Positions 1-7,550 of a stretch of 16,684 nt of DNA are shown here, piece after piece. This stretch comes from Albimonas sp041685625. GTDB lineage: Bacteria; Pseudomonadota; Alphaproteobacteria; Rhodobacterales; Rhodobacteraceae. The stretch covers positions 1 to 16,684 of the forward strand of contig JAWLFJ010000089.1 of NCBI GenBank assembly GCA_041685625.1, given 5' to 3'. The notes under the pieces are model-generated. The model worked only from the letters and a program-made list of their open reading frames with translations, was not told the origin of the DNA and ran no database searches. Each line of letters opens with the position of its first letter. The first letter of the stretch is position 1. The position numbers were made by a program, and so were the translations under genes.

Positions 1-32
1 CGGGCGCATCGGCCCCGCCCTGATCCCCCCCT
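1..32. other. window edge, downstream of permease gene
   Basis: These 32 bases lie after the stop codon of the leftward permease gene. They are C/G-rich (runs of C around 25-31) and show no start codon context or hairpin that I can support. Whatever follows the transporter operon lies outside the window. Confidence 0.5.
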
Positions 33-857
33 TCAGCGCTCCGCCGCCACCGTCGGGTCCATGGCGTCGCGCAGCGCGTCGCCGAGCATGTTCAGCCCCA
101 GCACCGTCAGCGCCACCGCCAGACCCGGCGCCAGCGCCGTCCAGGGCGCGACGTCGAGATAGTCCCGCGAGGCCTGGATCATCAGCCCCCAGGACGGCGT
201 CGGCGGCTGCGTGCCGAGGCCGAGGAAGCTCAGCCCCGCCTCCGCCAGGATCGCGAAGGCGACCGAGATCGTCGCCTGCACGATCACCGGCGCCATGATG
301 TTCGGCAGGACATGCCTGCGGACGATCCGCAGATGCGTCGCCCCCTGGCTCCGCGCCGCCTCGATGTAGGGCAGGGCGGCGACGCGCAGCGCCTCGCCCC
401 GCACGATCCGCGCGAGATAGGGCGCGAAGGCGATGCCGATGGCGAGGATGGTGTTCGGCAGGCTCGGCCCCAGCACCGCCGAGATGGTCAGCGCCAGCAG
501 CAGCACCGGAAAGCTGAGGAAGGTGTCGACCAGACGCATCAGCCCGGAATCCGTCCAGCCCCCGAAATAGCCGGAGATCACGCCGAGCGGCAGCCCGATC
601 AGGATCGAGAGCGCCACCGCCGAGACCGCGATCAGCAGCGAGGTGGAGGCCCCGAGCAGCACCCGCCACGCCACCTCGCGCCCGAGCTGGTCGGTCCCCA
701 TCGGATGCGCCAGCGAGGGCGGCTGGTGCCGCGCCAGCACGTTGATCTTCGTGGTCAGCCCCTCGTCGATCAGCACTGGCGAGAGGATCGCCATGCCGAC
801 GAAGAGCCCCACCAGCGCGAGGCCCAGCACCCCCTTCGGCGTCAGGAAGGCCCCCAT
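33..857 (-). CDS. ABC transporter permease, DppC/OppC family
   Basis: Second inner-membrane subunit of a peptide-type (dipeptide/oligopeptide/nickel class) ABC importer; 274 aa, slightly short of the usual 280-300. Seen: a first membrane segment at about residues 9-30, then the family stretch MGTDQLGRE (53-61), further hydrophobic segments near 70-92, 113-130, 135-150, 187-212 and 239-260. The cytoplasmic EAA coupling loop at about 164-186 (YIEAARSQGATHLRIVRRH) docks on the ATPases. The ending NMLGDALRDAMDP is typical of the family. The start ATG shares one base with the stop of the upstream permease gene (TGATG), so translation is probably coupled. The partner permease and binding protein are encoded just upstream, and the ATPases in the divergent unit. 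The substrate (peptide, amide, opine or similar) cannot be read from the permease. Confidence 0.95.
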   Translation of the reverse strand: MGAFLTPKGVLGLALVGLFVGMAILSPVLIDEGLTTKINVLARHQPPSLAHPMGTDQLGREVAWRVLLGASTSLLIAVSAVALSILIGLPLGVISGYFGGWTDSGLMRLVDTFLSFPVLLLALTISAVLGPSLPNTILAIGIAFAPYLARIVRGEALRVAALPYIEAARSQGATHLRIVRRHVLPNIMAPVIVQATISVAFAILAEAGLSFLGLGTQPPTPSWGLMIQASRDYLDVAPWTALAPGLAVALTVLGLNMLGDALRDAMDPTVAAER

Positions 858-1798
858 CAGGCGAGCTCCATGCGCGGATCGAGCGCCGCGTAGAGCAGAT
901 CCACCACCAGGTTGGTCAGCATCACCACCGCCGCGATCACGAAGACGCAGGCCTGCAGCAGCGGCATGTCCCGGTTCAGCAGCGCCTGATAGGTCAGCCA
1001 GCCCATGCCGGTGAAGTTGAACAGCGTCTCGATCACGATGATCGAGCCGAACAGGTATCCGAGCTGCAGCCCCGCCACCGTCAGCACCGGCGCGATGGAA
1101 TTGCGCAACGCGTGACGCAGGATCACCGTGCCCTCGGACAGCCCCTTGGCCCGGCAGACCCGGATGAAGTCCTGCCCCATCACCTCCAGCATGGTCGATC
1201 GCGTCATCCGCGTCAGATGCGCCATCAACGAGGCGCCGAGCGCCACCGCGGGCAGCGTGGCGTGCCGCAGCGCCGCGCCGAAATCCTCGGCCGGCGAGGC
1301 GTAGCCCGAACTCGGCAGCCAGCCGAGCCCGCGCGCGAAGATCAGGATCAGCACGATCCCCCAGAAGAAGTCCGGCAGGCTGATCCCGGCGAGCGCGAGG
1401 CCCGAGCCCGTCGCGTCCTGCCAGCGGTCCCGGTTCACCGCGCTCCAGACGCCGAGCGGTATGGCGAGCGCCAGCGCCAGCGTCAGCGACATCGCCACGA
1501 TCAGCCCGCTCGCGGTGATCTTCTGCGCGATCAGCGGCGCGATCGGCTCCTTGAAGCGCAGGGAGACGCCCCAGTCGCCGGTCAGCATGCCGCCGATCCA
1601 GCGCCCGTATTGCAGCCAGAGGGGATCGTTCAGCCCCAGCCGCGCGCGCAGGCCCGCCAGCGCCTCGGGGTTGGACTGCGTGCCCATGATCATCGTCGCC
1701 ACGTCGCCCGGCAGGACGTTGGTGACGGCGAAGGTGATCAGCGAGATCAGGAACAGCGTGAAGGCGAGCAGCGCGAGGCGCTTGCCGAGATAGCGCAT
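857..1798 (-). CDS. ABC transporter permease, DppB/OppB family
   Basis: First inner-membrane subunit of the peptide-type importer; 313 aa, the normal family length. Seen: an N-terminal membrane segment at residues 8-28 beginning MRYLGKRLALL, a large periplasmic loop with LGLNDPLWLQYGRW (54-67), and further membrane segments near 98-120, 138-155, 180-196, 236-258 and 282-305. The EAA loop is at about 209-232 (QDFIRVCRAKGLSEGTVILR), and the C-terminus ends LDPRMELA, close to the DPR ending usual for DppB. The start is preceded by a G-run (GGGGGG) about five bases upstream that can serve as ribosome binding site. The gene lies 58 bp after the binding-protein gene, separated by a strong hairpin, and overlaps the next permease gene by one base. 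Confidence 0.95.
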   Translation of the reverse strand: MRYLGKRLALLAFTLFLISLITFAVTNVLPGDVATMIMGTQSNPEALAGLRARLGLNDPLWLQYGRWIGGMLTGDWGVSLRFKEPIAPLIAQKITASGLIVAMSLTLALALAIPLGVWSAVNRDRWQDATGSGLALAGISLPDFFWGIVLILIFARGLGWLPSSGYASPAEDFGAALRHATLPAVALGASLMAHLTRMTRSTMLEVMGQDFIRVCRAKGLSEGTVILRHALRNSIAPVLTVAGLQLGYLFGSIIVIETLFNFTGMGWLTYQALLNRDMPLLQACVFVIAAVVMLTNLVVDLLYAALDPRMELA

Positions 1799-1818
1799 GA
1801 AGCCCCCCGGGCCGAAGG

Positions 1819-1848
1819 CGCCCCGGCCCCGATGCCCGGGCCGGGGCG
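1819..1848 (-). promoter_or_regulatory. intercistronic stem-loop between binding-protein and permease genes
   Basis: An 11-bp perfect, all-G/C stem (1819-1829 pairs with 1838-1848) with an 8-base loop (1830-1837) fills most of the gap between the binding-protein stop and the dppB-type start. No T-run follows it on the minus strand, so it is unlikely to be a full intrinsic terminator. In other binding-protein operons such hairpins protect the 3' end of the upstream message or let only part of transcription through, giving more binding protein than permease. That role is inferred here from position. Confidence 0.65.
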
Positions 1849-1856
1849 AAGCGGCG

Positions 1857-3401
1857 TCAGCTCTCGAGCCAGACGTTGCGGAAGCGCAGGTTGGAGCCGT
1901 TCGGATGCACCAGCCCGTCGAGGCCGCCGACGCTGGGCTGCGCCCCCACGGTGCCGTTGCGGAACCAGAGCACGACGTCGTGCGCCTCGTCCTGAACGCG
2001 CTTCTGGATGTCCCTGTAGATCCGCGCCCGCTCCTCGGGATCCACCACGCGCCGCGCGGCGGAGGTCATCTCGTCGATCTCGGGATCGGAGATGTTGCGG
2101 TAGTTGAACGCGCCCTCGGAGTTCCAGAGCGAATAGTAGAGGAAGTCCGGCTCCCACAGCGTGAAGAAGTTCATCATGGTCACGTCGTAGTCGCGGTCAA
2201 CCCAGCACTGGCTCAGCCAGTCCGACCAGCTCAGCTGCTGGATCGACACCTCGACGCCGCCCTGCCGGAACCATTCCACCAGGATCTGCGTCGCCTCGAC
2301 ATGCCAAGGGTAGTTGGTCGTCACCTTGAACACGAAGGAGAGCTCGCCGGGCCCGTAACCGGCCTCCGCCAGCAGCGCCTTGGCGCGCTCGAAGTCCTGC
2401 GCGCGGGGCGTGATGTCGTCGTTGTGGCTCGGCGAGGCCGGGAACGAGGGCGAGGCGGTGGTCACGCCCTGACCCCAGATCGCGCCCTGCACCAGCACCT
2501 CCTTGTCGATCATCAGATCGAGCGCCTCGCGCACGCGGGCGTCCTGGAAGGTCTCGCGGTCGTGGTTGAAGTTGAGGAACGCCCAGGAGAGGGGGAACCA
2601 GGTCAGCACGTTCACCGAGGCGTCGGACTTCAGCGCGTCCACCCGGTCGAGCGGGATGTCGTTGATCAGATGGAACTCGCCGGTCTGCAGGCCGCTCAGG
2701 CGCACCGTCGGCTCCGTCACCTCGCGGCTGACGATCCTGTCCAGATGCGGGCGCCCGCGCCAGTGGTCCGGGAAGGCCTCCAGTTCGACCTCGTTGCCGA
2801 ACTCGCGGCGCACGAAGCGGAACGGCCCGGTGCCGGTCGGCAGCGTGCCCTGGATGTCGCCCGAACCCTCCGGCATCACGACGCCCGCGCCGTTCTCCGC
2901 GAGGCGGGAGAGGAAGGGCGCGTTCACCCGGCTCATGCGGATGACGACGGTGTGGTCGTCCGGCGTCTCGATCGCCTCGACGTCGTTGAAAACCTCGAAG
3001 TTGACGGCGCCGGTCTCGGGGTCCTTGCAACGCTCGAACGAGTATTTCACGTCGGCCGCGGTCATCTCGGAACCGTCGTGGAACTTCACGCCGCGCCGCA
3101 GCTCGAAGGTGTAGGTCAGTCCGTCCTCGGCCATCTCGAAGCGCTCGGCGAGGTTCGGGATCACCTGGAAGTTCTCGTCGATGGTGACGATCGAGTCGTG
3201 CACGTTCTCCAGCAGCCGGCTGGTGGAGGCCGTGCCGGTCTGGTGCATGTCGAGATTCTGGGTCGTCTCGGAATGGCCCCAGATCAGGGTGCCGCCCTGC
3301 TTCGGCTCGCCCTGTGCGCGGGCCGGGGCCGGCGCGCCGCCCGCCAGAAGTGCGCCGCCGGCAAGCGCCGTGGTCCCCTGAAGAAACTCCCTGCGCTTCA
3401 T
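1857..3401 (-). CDS. ABC transporter substrate-binding protein, family 5 (peptide-type), Tat-exported
   Basis: Periplasmic binding protein that captures the substrate for the neighbouring permeases; 514 aa, normal for SBP_bac_5. The start at 3401 is chosen because AAGGAG stands seven bases upstream, and because the protein then begins with a twin-arginine leader MKRREFLQGTTALAGGALL ending ARA|Q at about residue 29. A frame-compatible ATG further upstream (3467) would bury this leader. The mature part opens KQGGTLIWG (35-43). The family signature lies at about 97-124 (YTFELRRGVKFHDG, then TAADVKYSFER). First gene of the leftward operon, with a good sigma70-like promoter 39-66 bp upstream. Tat export suggests the protein folds before export. 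The ligand is unknown: family members bind di/oligopeptides, opines, heme, nickel or glutathione. Confidence 0.95.
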   Translation of the reverse strand: MKRREFLQGTTALAGGALLAGGAPAPARAQGEPKQGGTLIWGHSETTQNLDMHQTGTASTSRLLENVHDSIVTIDENFQVIPNLAERFEMAEDGLTYTFELRRGVKFHDGSEMTAADVKYSFERCKDPETGAVNFEVFNDVEAIETPDDHTVVIRMSRVNAPFLSRLAENGAGVVMPEGSGDIQGTLPTGTGPFRFVRREFGNEVELEAFPDHWRGRPHLDRIVSREVTEPTVRLSGLQTGEFHLINDIPLDRVDALKSDASVNVLTWFPLSWAFLNFNHDRETFQDARVREALDLMIDKEVLVQGAIWGQGVTTASPSFPASPSHNDDITPRAQDFERAKALLAEAGYGPGELSFVFKVTTNYPWHVEATQILVEWFRQGGVEVSIQQLSWSDWLSQCWVDRDYDVTMMNFFTLWEPDFLYYSLWNSEGAFNYRNISDPEIDEMTSAARRVVDPEERARIYRDIQKRVQDEAHDVVLWFRNGTVGAQPSVGGLDGLVHPNGSNLRFRNVWLES

Positions 3402-3408
3402 GACCGCG

Positions 3409-3414
3409 CTCCTT
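3409..3414 (-). promoter_or_regulatory. ribosome binding site deciding the binding-protein start
   Basis: On the minus strand this reads AAGGAG, seven bases before the ATG at 3401. It is the strongest Shine-Dalgarno match in the divergent region and favours this start over the longer frame that begins at 3467. Confidence 0.8.
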
Positions 3415-3432
3415 TTTTGTCCGGACAGCCCG

Positions 3433-3460
3433 TTGACGGACCATACGCCGAGGTTATGCC
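3433..3460 (+). promoter_or_regulatory. candidate promoter for the ATPase genes
   Basis: A -35-like TTGACG (3433-3438) and a weak -10-like TATGCC (3455-3460) are 16 bp apart. Transcription would start near 3467, giving a leader of roughly 64 bases before the 3531 start. The -35 is good and the -10 poor (three of six), so this is the weaker of the two divergent promoters. Confidence 0.4.
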
Positions 3461-3467
3461 TAGTCAA
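3440..3467 (-). promoter_or_regulatory. sigma70-like promoter for binding protein and permeases
   Basis: Read on the minus strand: TTGACT (complement of 3462-3467), a 16-bp spacer, then TATGGT (complement of 3440-3445). This is five of six and four of six matches to the sigma70 consensus. The expected transcription start is near 3433, leaving a leader of about 32 bases that contains the AAGGAG site. It overlaps the rightward promoter, so the two probably cannot be occupied by polymerase at once. Confidence 0.6.
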
Positions 3468-3520
3468 TGATCCCGAGCCCGGTCATGCTGCGCTGCAGCG
3501 CCGCCGGCTGCGGCAATGCA

Positions 3521-3525
3521 TGAGG
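3521..3525 (+). promoter_or_regulatory. ribosome binding site deciding the first ATPase start
   Basis: TGAGG ends five bases before the ATG at 3531. The upstream in-frame ATG at 3516 has only a weak GCGGC in front, so 3531 is the better start. Confidence 0.5.
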
Positions 3526-3530
3526 CCGTG

Positions 3531-4571
3531 ATGAATTCTCCGCCGCAGGCGCTCGCCGAGAGCCCGGCCGGACAGGGCGAGCCGCTCCTCGCGGTGCGCG
3601 ACCTGACCGTCCGCTTCCGCTCCGGCGGCGAGCGGGTCCGCGCCGTCAACGGCGTGAGCTTCGAGGTGCGTCCGGGCGAGACCCTGGCCGTCGTCGGCGA
3701 GTCGGGTTCGGGCAAGTCCGTCACCGCGCTTTCGATCCTGCGCCTCCTGCCGGGCCGCAACGCCGAGATCGGCGGCTCCGTGCGCCTGACGGGCGAGGAG
3801 CTGACCTCGGCCTCCGAGGCGCGCATGCGCGAGATCCGCGGCGACGAGATCTCGATGATCTTCCAGGAACCGATGACCTCCCTCGACCCGGTGATGACCG
3901 TCGGCCGCCAGATCGCGGAGGCGATCGAGGTCCACCAGGGCCTCGGCCGGGACGCGGCGTTCCAGGCCGCGATCGCCGCGCTCGACGACGTGCGCGTGCC
4001 CGAACCCGCGCGTCGCGCGAAGCAGTACCCCTTCCAGCTCTCGGGCGGCCTCCGCCAGCGCGTGATGATCGCCATGGCGATGAGCTGCCGGCCCAAGGTC
4101 CTGATCGCCGACGAGCCGACCACGGCGCTCGACGTCACCATCCAGGCCCAGATCCTCAACCTGATGGACGAGCTGCGCGAGAAGACCGGGACCGCCATCG
4201 TCCTCATCACCCACGACCTCGGCGTGGTGGCCGAGATGGCCGACCGCGTCGCCGTCATGTACGCCGGGCGCGTGGTGGAGCGGGCGAGCGCCGAGGACCT
4301 CTTCGCCCGCCCCCGCCACCCCTACACGCTCGGCCTTCTCGGCTCGGTCCCGAAGCTCGGCTCCTCGCTCGAGGGCGGGGCCGCGCGGCTGCAGGAGATC
4401 CGCGGCACGGTCCCCTCGCTCCGGCAGGACATCGTCGGCTGCGCCTTCGCCCCGCGCTGCCCCCTCGCGACCGAGCGCTGCCGGCGCGAGGCGCCGCCGC
4501 TCGAGATCCGCGCCCCCGGCCATCTCTCCGCCTGCTGGGAGGCCGCGCGCCTGGAGGCCGAGCATGCCTGA
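3531..4571 (+). CDS. ABC transporter ATPase, DppD/OppD family
   Basis: One of two cytoplasmic ATPases that power the peptide-type importer; 346 aa from the start at 3531 (an ATG at 3516 would add five residues). All motifs are intact: Walker A GESGSGKS at 56-63, Q-loop FQEP at 111-114, signature LSGGLRQR at 170-177, Walker B VLIADEP at 190-196, and H-loop His at about 228 (LITHDLG). The C-terminal oligopeptide/dipeptide extension has RHPYTLGLLGSVP and a four-Cys pattern (CAFAPRC, then ERC, then ACW) of the kind that binds an iron-sulfur cluster in this family. First gene of the rightward unit, divergent from the binding-protein operon. The stop overlaps the next ATPase gene by 8 bp, so the two are translated together. 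Confidence 0.95.
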   Translation: MNSPPQALAESPAGQGEPLLAVRDLTVRFRSGGERVRAVNGVSFEVRPGETLAVVGESGSGKSVTALSILRLLPGRNAEIGGSVRLTGEELTSASEARMREIRGDEISMIFQEPMTSLDPVMTVGRQIAEAIEVHQGLGRDAAFQAAIAALDDVRVPEPARRAKQYPFQLSGGLRQRVMIAMAMSCRPKVLIADEPTTALDVTIQAQILNLMDELREKTGTAIVLITHDLGVVAEMADRVAVMYAGRVVERASAEDLFARPRHPYTLGLLGSVPKLGSSLEGGAARLQEIRGTVPSLRQDIVGCAFAPRCPLATERCRREAPPLEIRAPGHLSACWEAARLEAEHA

Positions 4572-5628
4572 GATCGCCCCCCCGCCCCCTTCCGACGCCG
4601 GCCTCGCCGCCTCGCGCGAAGCCATCGCCGAGGCGCCGATCCTCGAGGTCGAGAACCTCGTCAAGCGCTTCCCCCTCGCCTCCGGCCTCTTCGGCGGCGG
4701 CGGCGTGGTCAACGCCGTCTCGGGGGTCTCCTTCGCCCTCGCCCGCGGCGAGACGCTCGGCGTCGTCGGCGAATCCGGCTGCGGCAAGACCACCCTCGGC
4801 AAGGCCGCGATGCGGCTGATCGAGCCCGACGCCGGCGCCATCCGCCTGAACGGCAGGGACATCACCCACCTTCCCGAATCCAGGCTCCGCGCCGGGCGCC
4901 GCGACATCCAGATGGTGTTCCAGGACCCGTTCTCCTCGCTCAACCCCCGCATGAGCTGCGGCGAGATCGTGGCCGAGCCGCTGGAGATCCACGGCCTCGC
5001 CGGCGGCCGCGACAAGCGCGAGCGCGTGGCCGGCATGTTCGAGCGCGTCGGCCTCGCGCGGGAGCAGATGGCCCGCTACCCCCATCAGCTCTCCGGCGGC
5101 CAGCGCCAGCGCCTCGGCGTCGCGCGCGCCCTCGCGCTCTCGCCCTCGGTGATCGTGGCGGACGAGCCGGTCTCCGCGCTCGACGTCTCGGTGCAGGCGC
5201 AGGTGCTCAACCTCCTGCGCGACCTGCAGGCCGAGTTCCGCCTCGCCTATCTCTTCATCAGCCACGACCTCGCGGTGGTGGAGCACGTCGCCCACCGCGT
5301 CGCGGTGATGTATCTCGGCAAGGTGGTGGAGCTCGCCCCGACGCGCGAGATCTTCGCCGCGCCCCTCCATCCCTACACCGAGGCGCTGCTCGCCTCCGTC
5401 CCCAACCCGCGTCCCCGCCCCGCCGGCCGACGCCGCGACCGCGCGATCCTCCGGGGCGACGTGCCGAGCCCGGTGACCCCGCCGCCGGGCTGCGCCTTCC
5501 ACACCCGCTGCCCGATCGCCAGGCCGATCTGCCGCGAAAAGGTCCCCGGCCTGCTCCCGGCCGGCGAGGGCCGGGCCGTCGCCTGCCACGTCCGCGCCCC
5601 GGGCGGCGAGGCGAACGCGGCCGCCTGA
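4564..5628 (+). CDS. ABC transporter ATPase, DppF/OppF family
   Basis: Second ATPase of the importer, pairing with the DppD-type subunit; 354 aa. Motifs seen: Walker A GESGCGKT at 69-76, Q-loop VFQDPFSSLNPR with Gln120, signature LSGGQRQR at 176-183, Walker B VIVADEP at 196-202, H-loop ISHD with His234. The C-terminal part has LHPYTEALLASVP and Cys residues in CAFHTRCP and ICREK, followed by ACHV. The sequence VFQDPFSSLNPRM is typical of the F-type rather than the D-type subunit. The start codon lies inside the end of the upstream ATPase gene. The N-terminal 25 residues are Pro/Ala-rich and poorly conserved. Just downstream the amidase gene comes in from the opposite strand, 13 bp away. Confidence 0.95.
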   Translation: MPEIAPPPPSDAGLAASREAIAEAPILEVENLVKRFPLASGLFGGGGVVNAVSGVSFALARGETLGVVGESGCGKTTLGKAAMRLIEPDAGAIRLNGRDITHLPESRLRAGRRDIQMVFQDPFSSLNPRMSCGEIVAEPLEIHGLAGGRDKRERVAGMFERVGLAREQMARYPHQLSGGQRQRLGVARALALSPSVIVADEPVSALDVSVQAQVLNLLRDLQAEFRLAYLFISHDLAVVEHVAHRVAVMYLGKVVELAPTREIFAAPLHPYTEALLASVPNPRPRPAGRRRDRAILRGDVPSPVTPPPGCAFHTRCPIARPICREKVPGLLPAGEGRAVACHVRAPGGEANAAA

Positions 5629-5636
5629 CCGGCCGC
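5617..5636. terminator. GC-rich hairpin between convergent genes
   Basis: A 7-bp perfect G/C stem (5617-5623 with 5630-5636) has a 6-base loop that contains the stop codon of the second ATPase gene. It fills most of the 13-bp gap to the convergent amidase gene. No T-run follows on either strand, so it is at best a weak or Rho-assisted bidirectional terminator. Confidence 0.35.
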
Positions 5637-5641
5637 CCCCC

Positions 5642-7297
5642 TCAGAGCGGCGGGCGCCGCTCGCGCACCTTCAGCCGCTCCTCCAGCGCCAGCCCGAAGG
5701 CGACCACCCGCGCCTCGTCGAAGAGCCCGCCCCAGAGAGACACGCCCTGCGGCACCTCGAAGCGCTCGCCCTCCGTCGCCTCGCCGACCGAGAGCTTCGC
5801 GTCCGACAACGACGCCTCGGAGCGCGAGGCGACCCGGTCGAAGCCCGCCCTCAGATGCAGGCACGGATGCCCGGTGAAGTTCGACGCCACCAGCATCGGC
5901 CCGGTCATGAACGGCCCCACCAGCACGTCGACCTCCCGGAACACCGCGTCCAGCGCCTGCATCACGCGGTAGCGCAGCCGGTCCGCCTGGACGTGATCGA
6001 CGGCCGAGAGGAAGCGCGCCTTGCGCCAGGTGTTCGGCCAGGCGCCGGAGGCCTGCCAGCGCATCTCGTCGTCCCGGTCCGTCAGCGTCAGCTCCTCGAA
6101 GGCCGCCGCGGCCTCGGCGTAGAGGATCGCCATCAGCGCGCCATAGGGCAGGTCCGGCAGCTCGACCGCCCTGATCCCTCCGGCGAGCGCGGTCGCCGCC
6201 TCCAGCGCCGCCCGGTCCACGTCCGTCGCGCCCGGATCCTCGAAGGCCGCCGGCAGATAGCCGAGGCGCAGCCCCTCGATCCCCGCCGTCGCATCGAAGG
6301 CGAAGGGCGGCGCCTCGAGGCTGCCGCGGTCGGCCGGATCGAAGCCCTGCAAGGCCTCCAGCACCAGCGCGCAGTCCTCGACGCCCCGGCAGATCGGCCC
6401 GACCTTGTCCAAGGACCAGCAGAGCGCCATGCCCCCCGCCCGGCTCACCCGCCCGAAGGTCGGGCGCAGCCCGGTGGTCCCGCAGCGCTGCGAGGGCGAG
6501 GTGATCGAGCCCAGCGTCTCGGTCCCGATGCCGAAGCCGATCAGTCCCGCGGCGGCGGCGGAGGCCGATCCGGCCGAGGAGCCCGAGGCGCCCTCCTCCG
6601 CGTTCCAAGGGTTCCGCGTCGTCCCCCCGAACCAGATGTCGCCGTAGGCGATGGCCCCCGTCGTGGTCTTGGCGAGAAGCACCGCCCCCGCCTCGCGCAG
6701 CTTCGTGACGACCGTCGCGTCGCGCTCGGCCACCCGGTCGCGATAGGGCGTCGCGCCCCAGGTCGTGCGCCCGCCGGCGACGTCGAACAGGTCCTTCAGT
6801 CCGTAGGGGATGCCGTGCAGCGGCCCGCGCCGGCGCCCGGCGGCGATCTCGGCGTCCGCCGCCGCCGCCTCGGCCCGCGCCTGGTCCGGCATCACCGTCA
6901 CGAAGCACTCCAGCCGCGGCCCCAGCCGCTCGATCCGCGAGAGATAGACCTCCGTGATCCGCGCGCTGGTCAGCTCCCCCCGCTCGATCCACTGGGAGAG
7001 CTCGGCGACCGTCGCGAAGGCGAGATCCGCCTCCTCCGTCGGGCAGGGTCCCGCCCGCATCGGCGCCCGCCCGCCCGGCCTCGGCGCCGGCGGCGGCGCG
7101 AAACCCGCGAGGCGCGGATCGAAGCGCGAGGCCGTCGGCAGGTCGTTCGGGAAGGGCGTCGCCCGGCGCGCCGCGGCCGCCGCGATCTGACCCTCCAGAT
7201 TGTCGAGCATCGCCGCCCGCTCCTCGGGCGTGTACTCGACCCCCATCACCCGCTCCGCCGCCGCGATCGTCTCCGCGTCGATGCCGCGATCCGCCAT
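5642..7297 (-). CDS. amidase, amidase-signature (AS) family
   Basis: Hydrolyses a carboxylic amide bond to acid plus ammonia or amine; cytoplasmic, no signal peptide. 551 aa, longer than the usual 450-500 because of about 95 residues before the fold plus long loops near the C-terminus. The Ser-cisSer-Lys triad is visible: Lys168 in GIPYGLKDLFD, cis-Ser240 in GASGSSAGSAS, nucleophile Ser264 in GTETLGSITSPS. The 24-residue spacing between the two serines equals that in known family members. TETLGSI replaces the commoner TDTGGSI but keeps the nucleophile. A GatA role is unlikely: no gatB or gatC is near and the C-terminus differs. The start at 7297 is set by AGGAGG six bases upstream; the open frame runs to 7477 without another such site. 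Convergence with the importer genes suggests, but does not prove, that imported amides or peptides are the substrate. Confidence 0.92.
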   Translation of the reverse strand: MADRGIDAETIAAAERVMGVEYTPEERAAMLDNLEGQIAAAAARRATPFPNDLPTASRFDPRLAGFAPPPAPRPGGRAPMRAGPCPTEEADLAFATVAELSQWIERGELTSARITEVYLSRIERLGPRLECFVTVMPDQARAEAAAADAEIAAGRRRGPLHGIPYGLKDLFDVAGGRTTWGATPYRDRVAERDATVVTKLREAGAVLLAKTTTGAIAYGDIWFGGTTRNPWNAEEGASGSSAGSASAAAAGLIGFGIGTETLGSITSPSQRCGTTGLRPTFGRVSRAGGMALCWSLDKVGPICRGVEDCALVLEALQGFDPADRGSLEAPPFAFDATAGIEGLRLGYLPAAFEDPGATDVDRAALEAATALAGGIRAVELPDLPYGALMAILYAEAAAAFEELTLTDRDDEMRWQASGAWPNTWRKARFLSAVDHVQADRLRYRVMQALDAVFREVDVLVGPFMTGPMLVASNFTGHPCLHLRAGFDRVASRSEASLSDAKLSVGEATEGERFEVPQGVSLWGGLFDEARVVAFGLALEERLKVRERRPPL

Positions 7298-7302
7298 GCC
7301 CG

Positions 7303-7310
7303 TCCTCCTT
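7303..7310 (-). promoter_or_regulatory. ribosome binding site deciding the amidase start
   Basis: On the minus strand this reads AAGGAGGA, near-perfect complementarity to the 16S rRNA tail, five to six bases before the ATG at 7297. It rules in favour of this start over upstream in-frame ATGs. Confidence 0.8.
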
Positions 7311-7486
7311 CGCCCCCGTGCCCGCTGCGGCGCGCCTCGAGCCATCCGCATCTGCGTCGCGACCGGCGCCTCCCCGCTCGCGCCCGAAAGGCGCGCCTGC
7401 GTCCCGCATGTCCTCGCCGCGACCGCGCTCTCGGCCGTTCCGGCGCGAAGGCTGGCCCGCCGCCGCGTCCGGCGCAAGCGCGGGGC

Positions 7487-7515
7487 TTGGAGGGCGCGGC
7501 TTCACGCGTTATCCA
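7487..7515 (+). promoter_or_regulatory. candidate promoter for the DUF2333 gene
   Basis: TTGGAG (7487-7492) and TATCCA (7510-7515) are separated by 17 bp, giving a start near 7522 and a short leader before the ATG at 7551. The elements match consensus only partly, so confidence is low. Confidence 0.3.
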
Positions 7516-7550
7516 TGCCCCGGACAACCGAAGCCGGGAGGCCCGCGCCG

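Larger units (their letters stand above)
3433..3467. repeat. inverted repeat overlapping both divergent promoters
   Basis: Half site TTGAC-N4-CATA (3433-3445) is repeated exactly in inverted form as TATG-N4-GTCAA (3455-3467), centred on 3450. Each TTGAC is the core of a -35 element, and each CATA/TATG overlaps the -10 of the opposing promoter. The symmetry may simply reflect two promoters facing each other, or it may also be an operator. No regulator gene is next to it. Confidence 0.5.
7298..7550. other. divergent intergenic region, amidase / DUF2333 gene
   Basis: 253 bp between two divergent genes. On the minus strand it holds the amidase ribosome binding site (7303-7310). On the plus strand it holds a candidate promoter near 7487-7515 and a GGGAGG (7536-7541) nine bases before the DUF2333 start. 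Open frames extend through it on both strands, but their composition (Arg/Ala/Pro-rich) and the ribosome sites at the inner starts argue that it is non-coding. I see no convincing minus-strand promoter. Confidence 0.5.

Noticed and set aside
1797..3470. A 557-codon plus-strand frame opposite the binding-protein gene
   Set aside because: Antisense shadow of an unmistakable family-5 binding protein. It lacks any recognisable domain.
5373..7505. A 710-codon minus-strand open frame
   Set aside because: It overlaps the amidase in another frame and the end of the ATPase gene in antisense. Its composition is almost only Gly/Arg/Ala. The amidase frame has all catalytic residues and a ribosome site.
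7081..7520. Repetitive GCC/CGG-rich tracts that looked like a short tandem repeat array
   Set aside because: They follow from Ala/Gly/Arg codon use at high GC. No unit recurs with constant spacing, and there is no CRISPR-like repeat or spacer pattern anywhere in the window.
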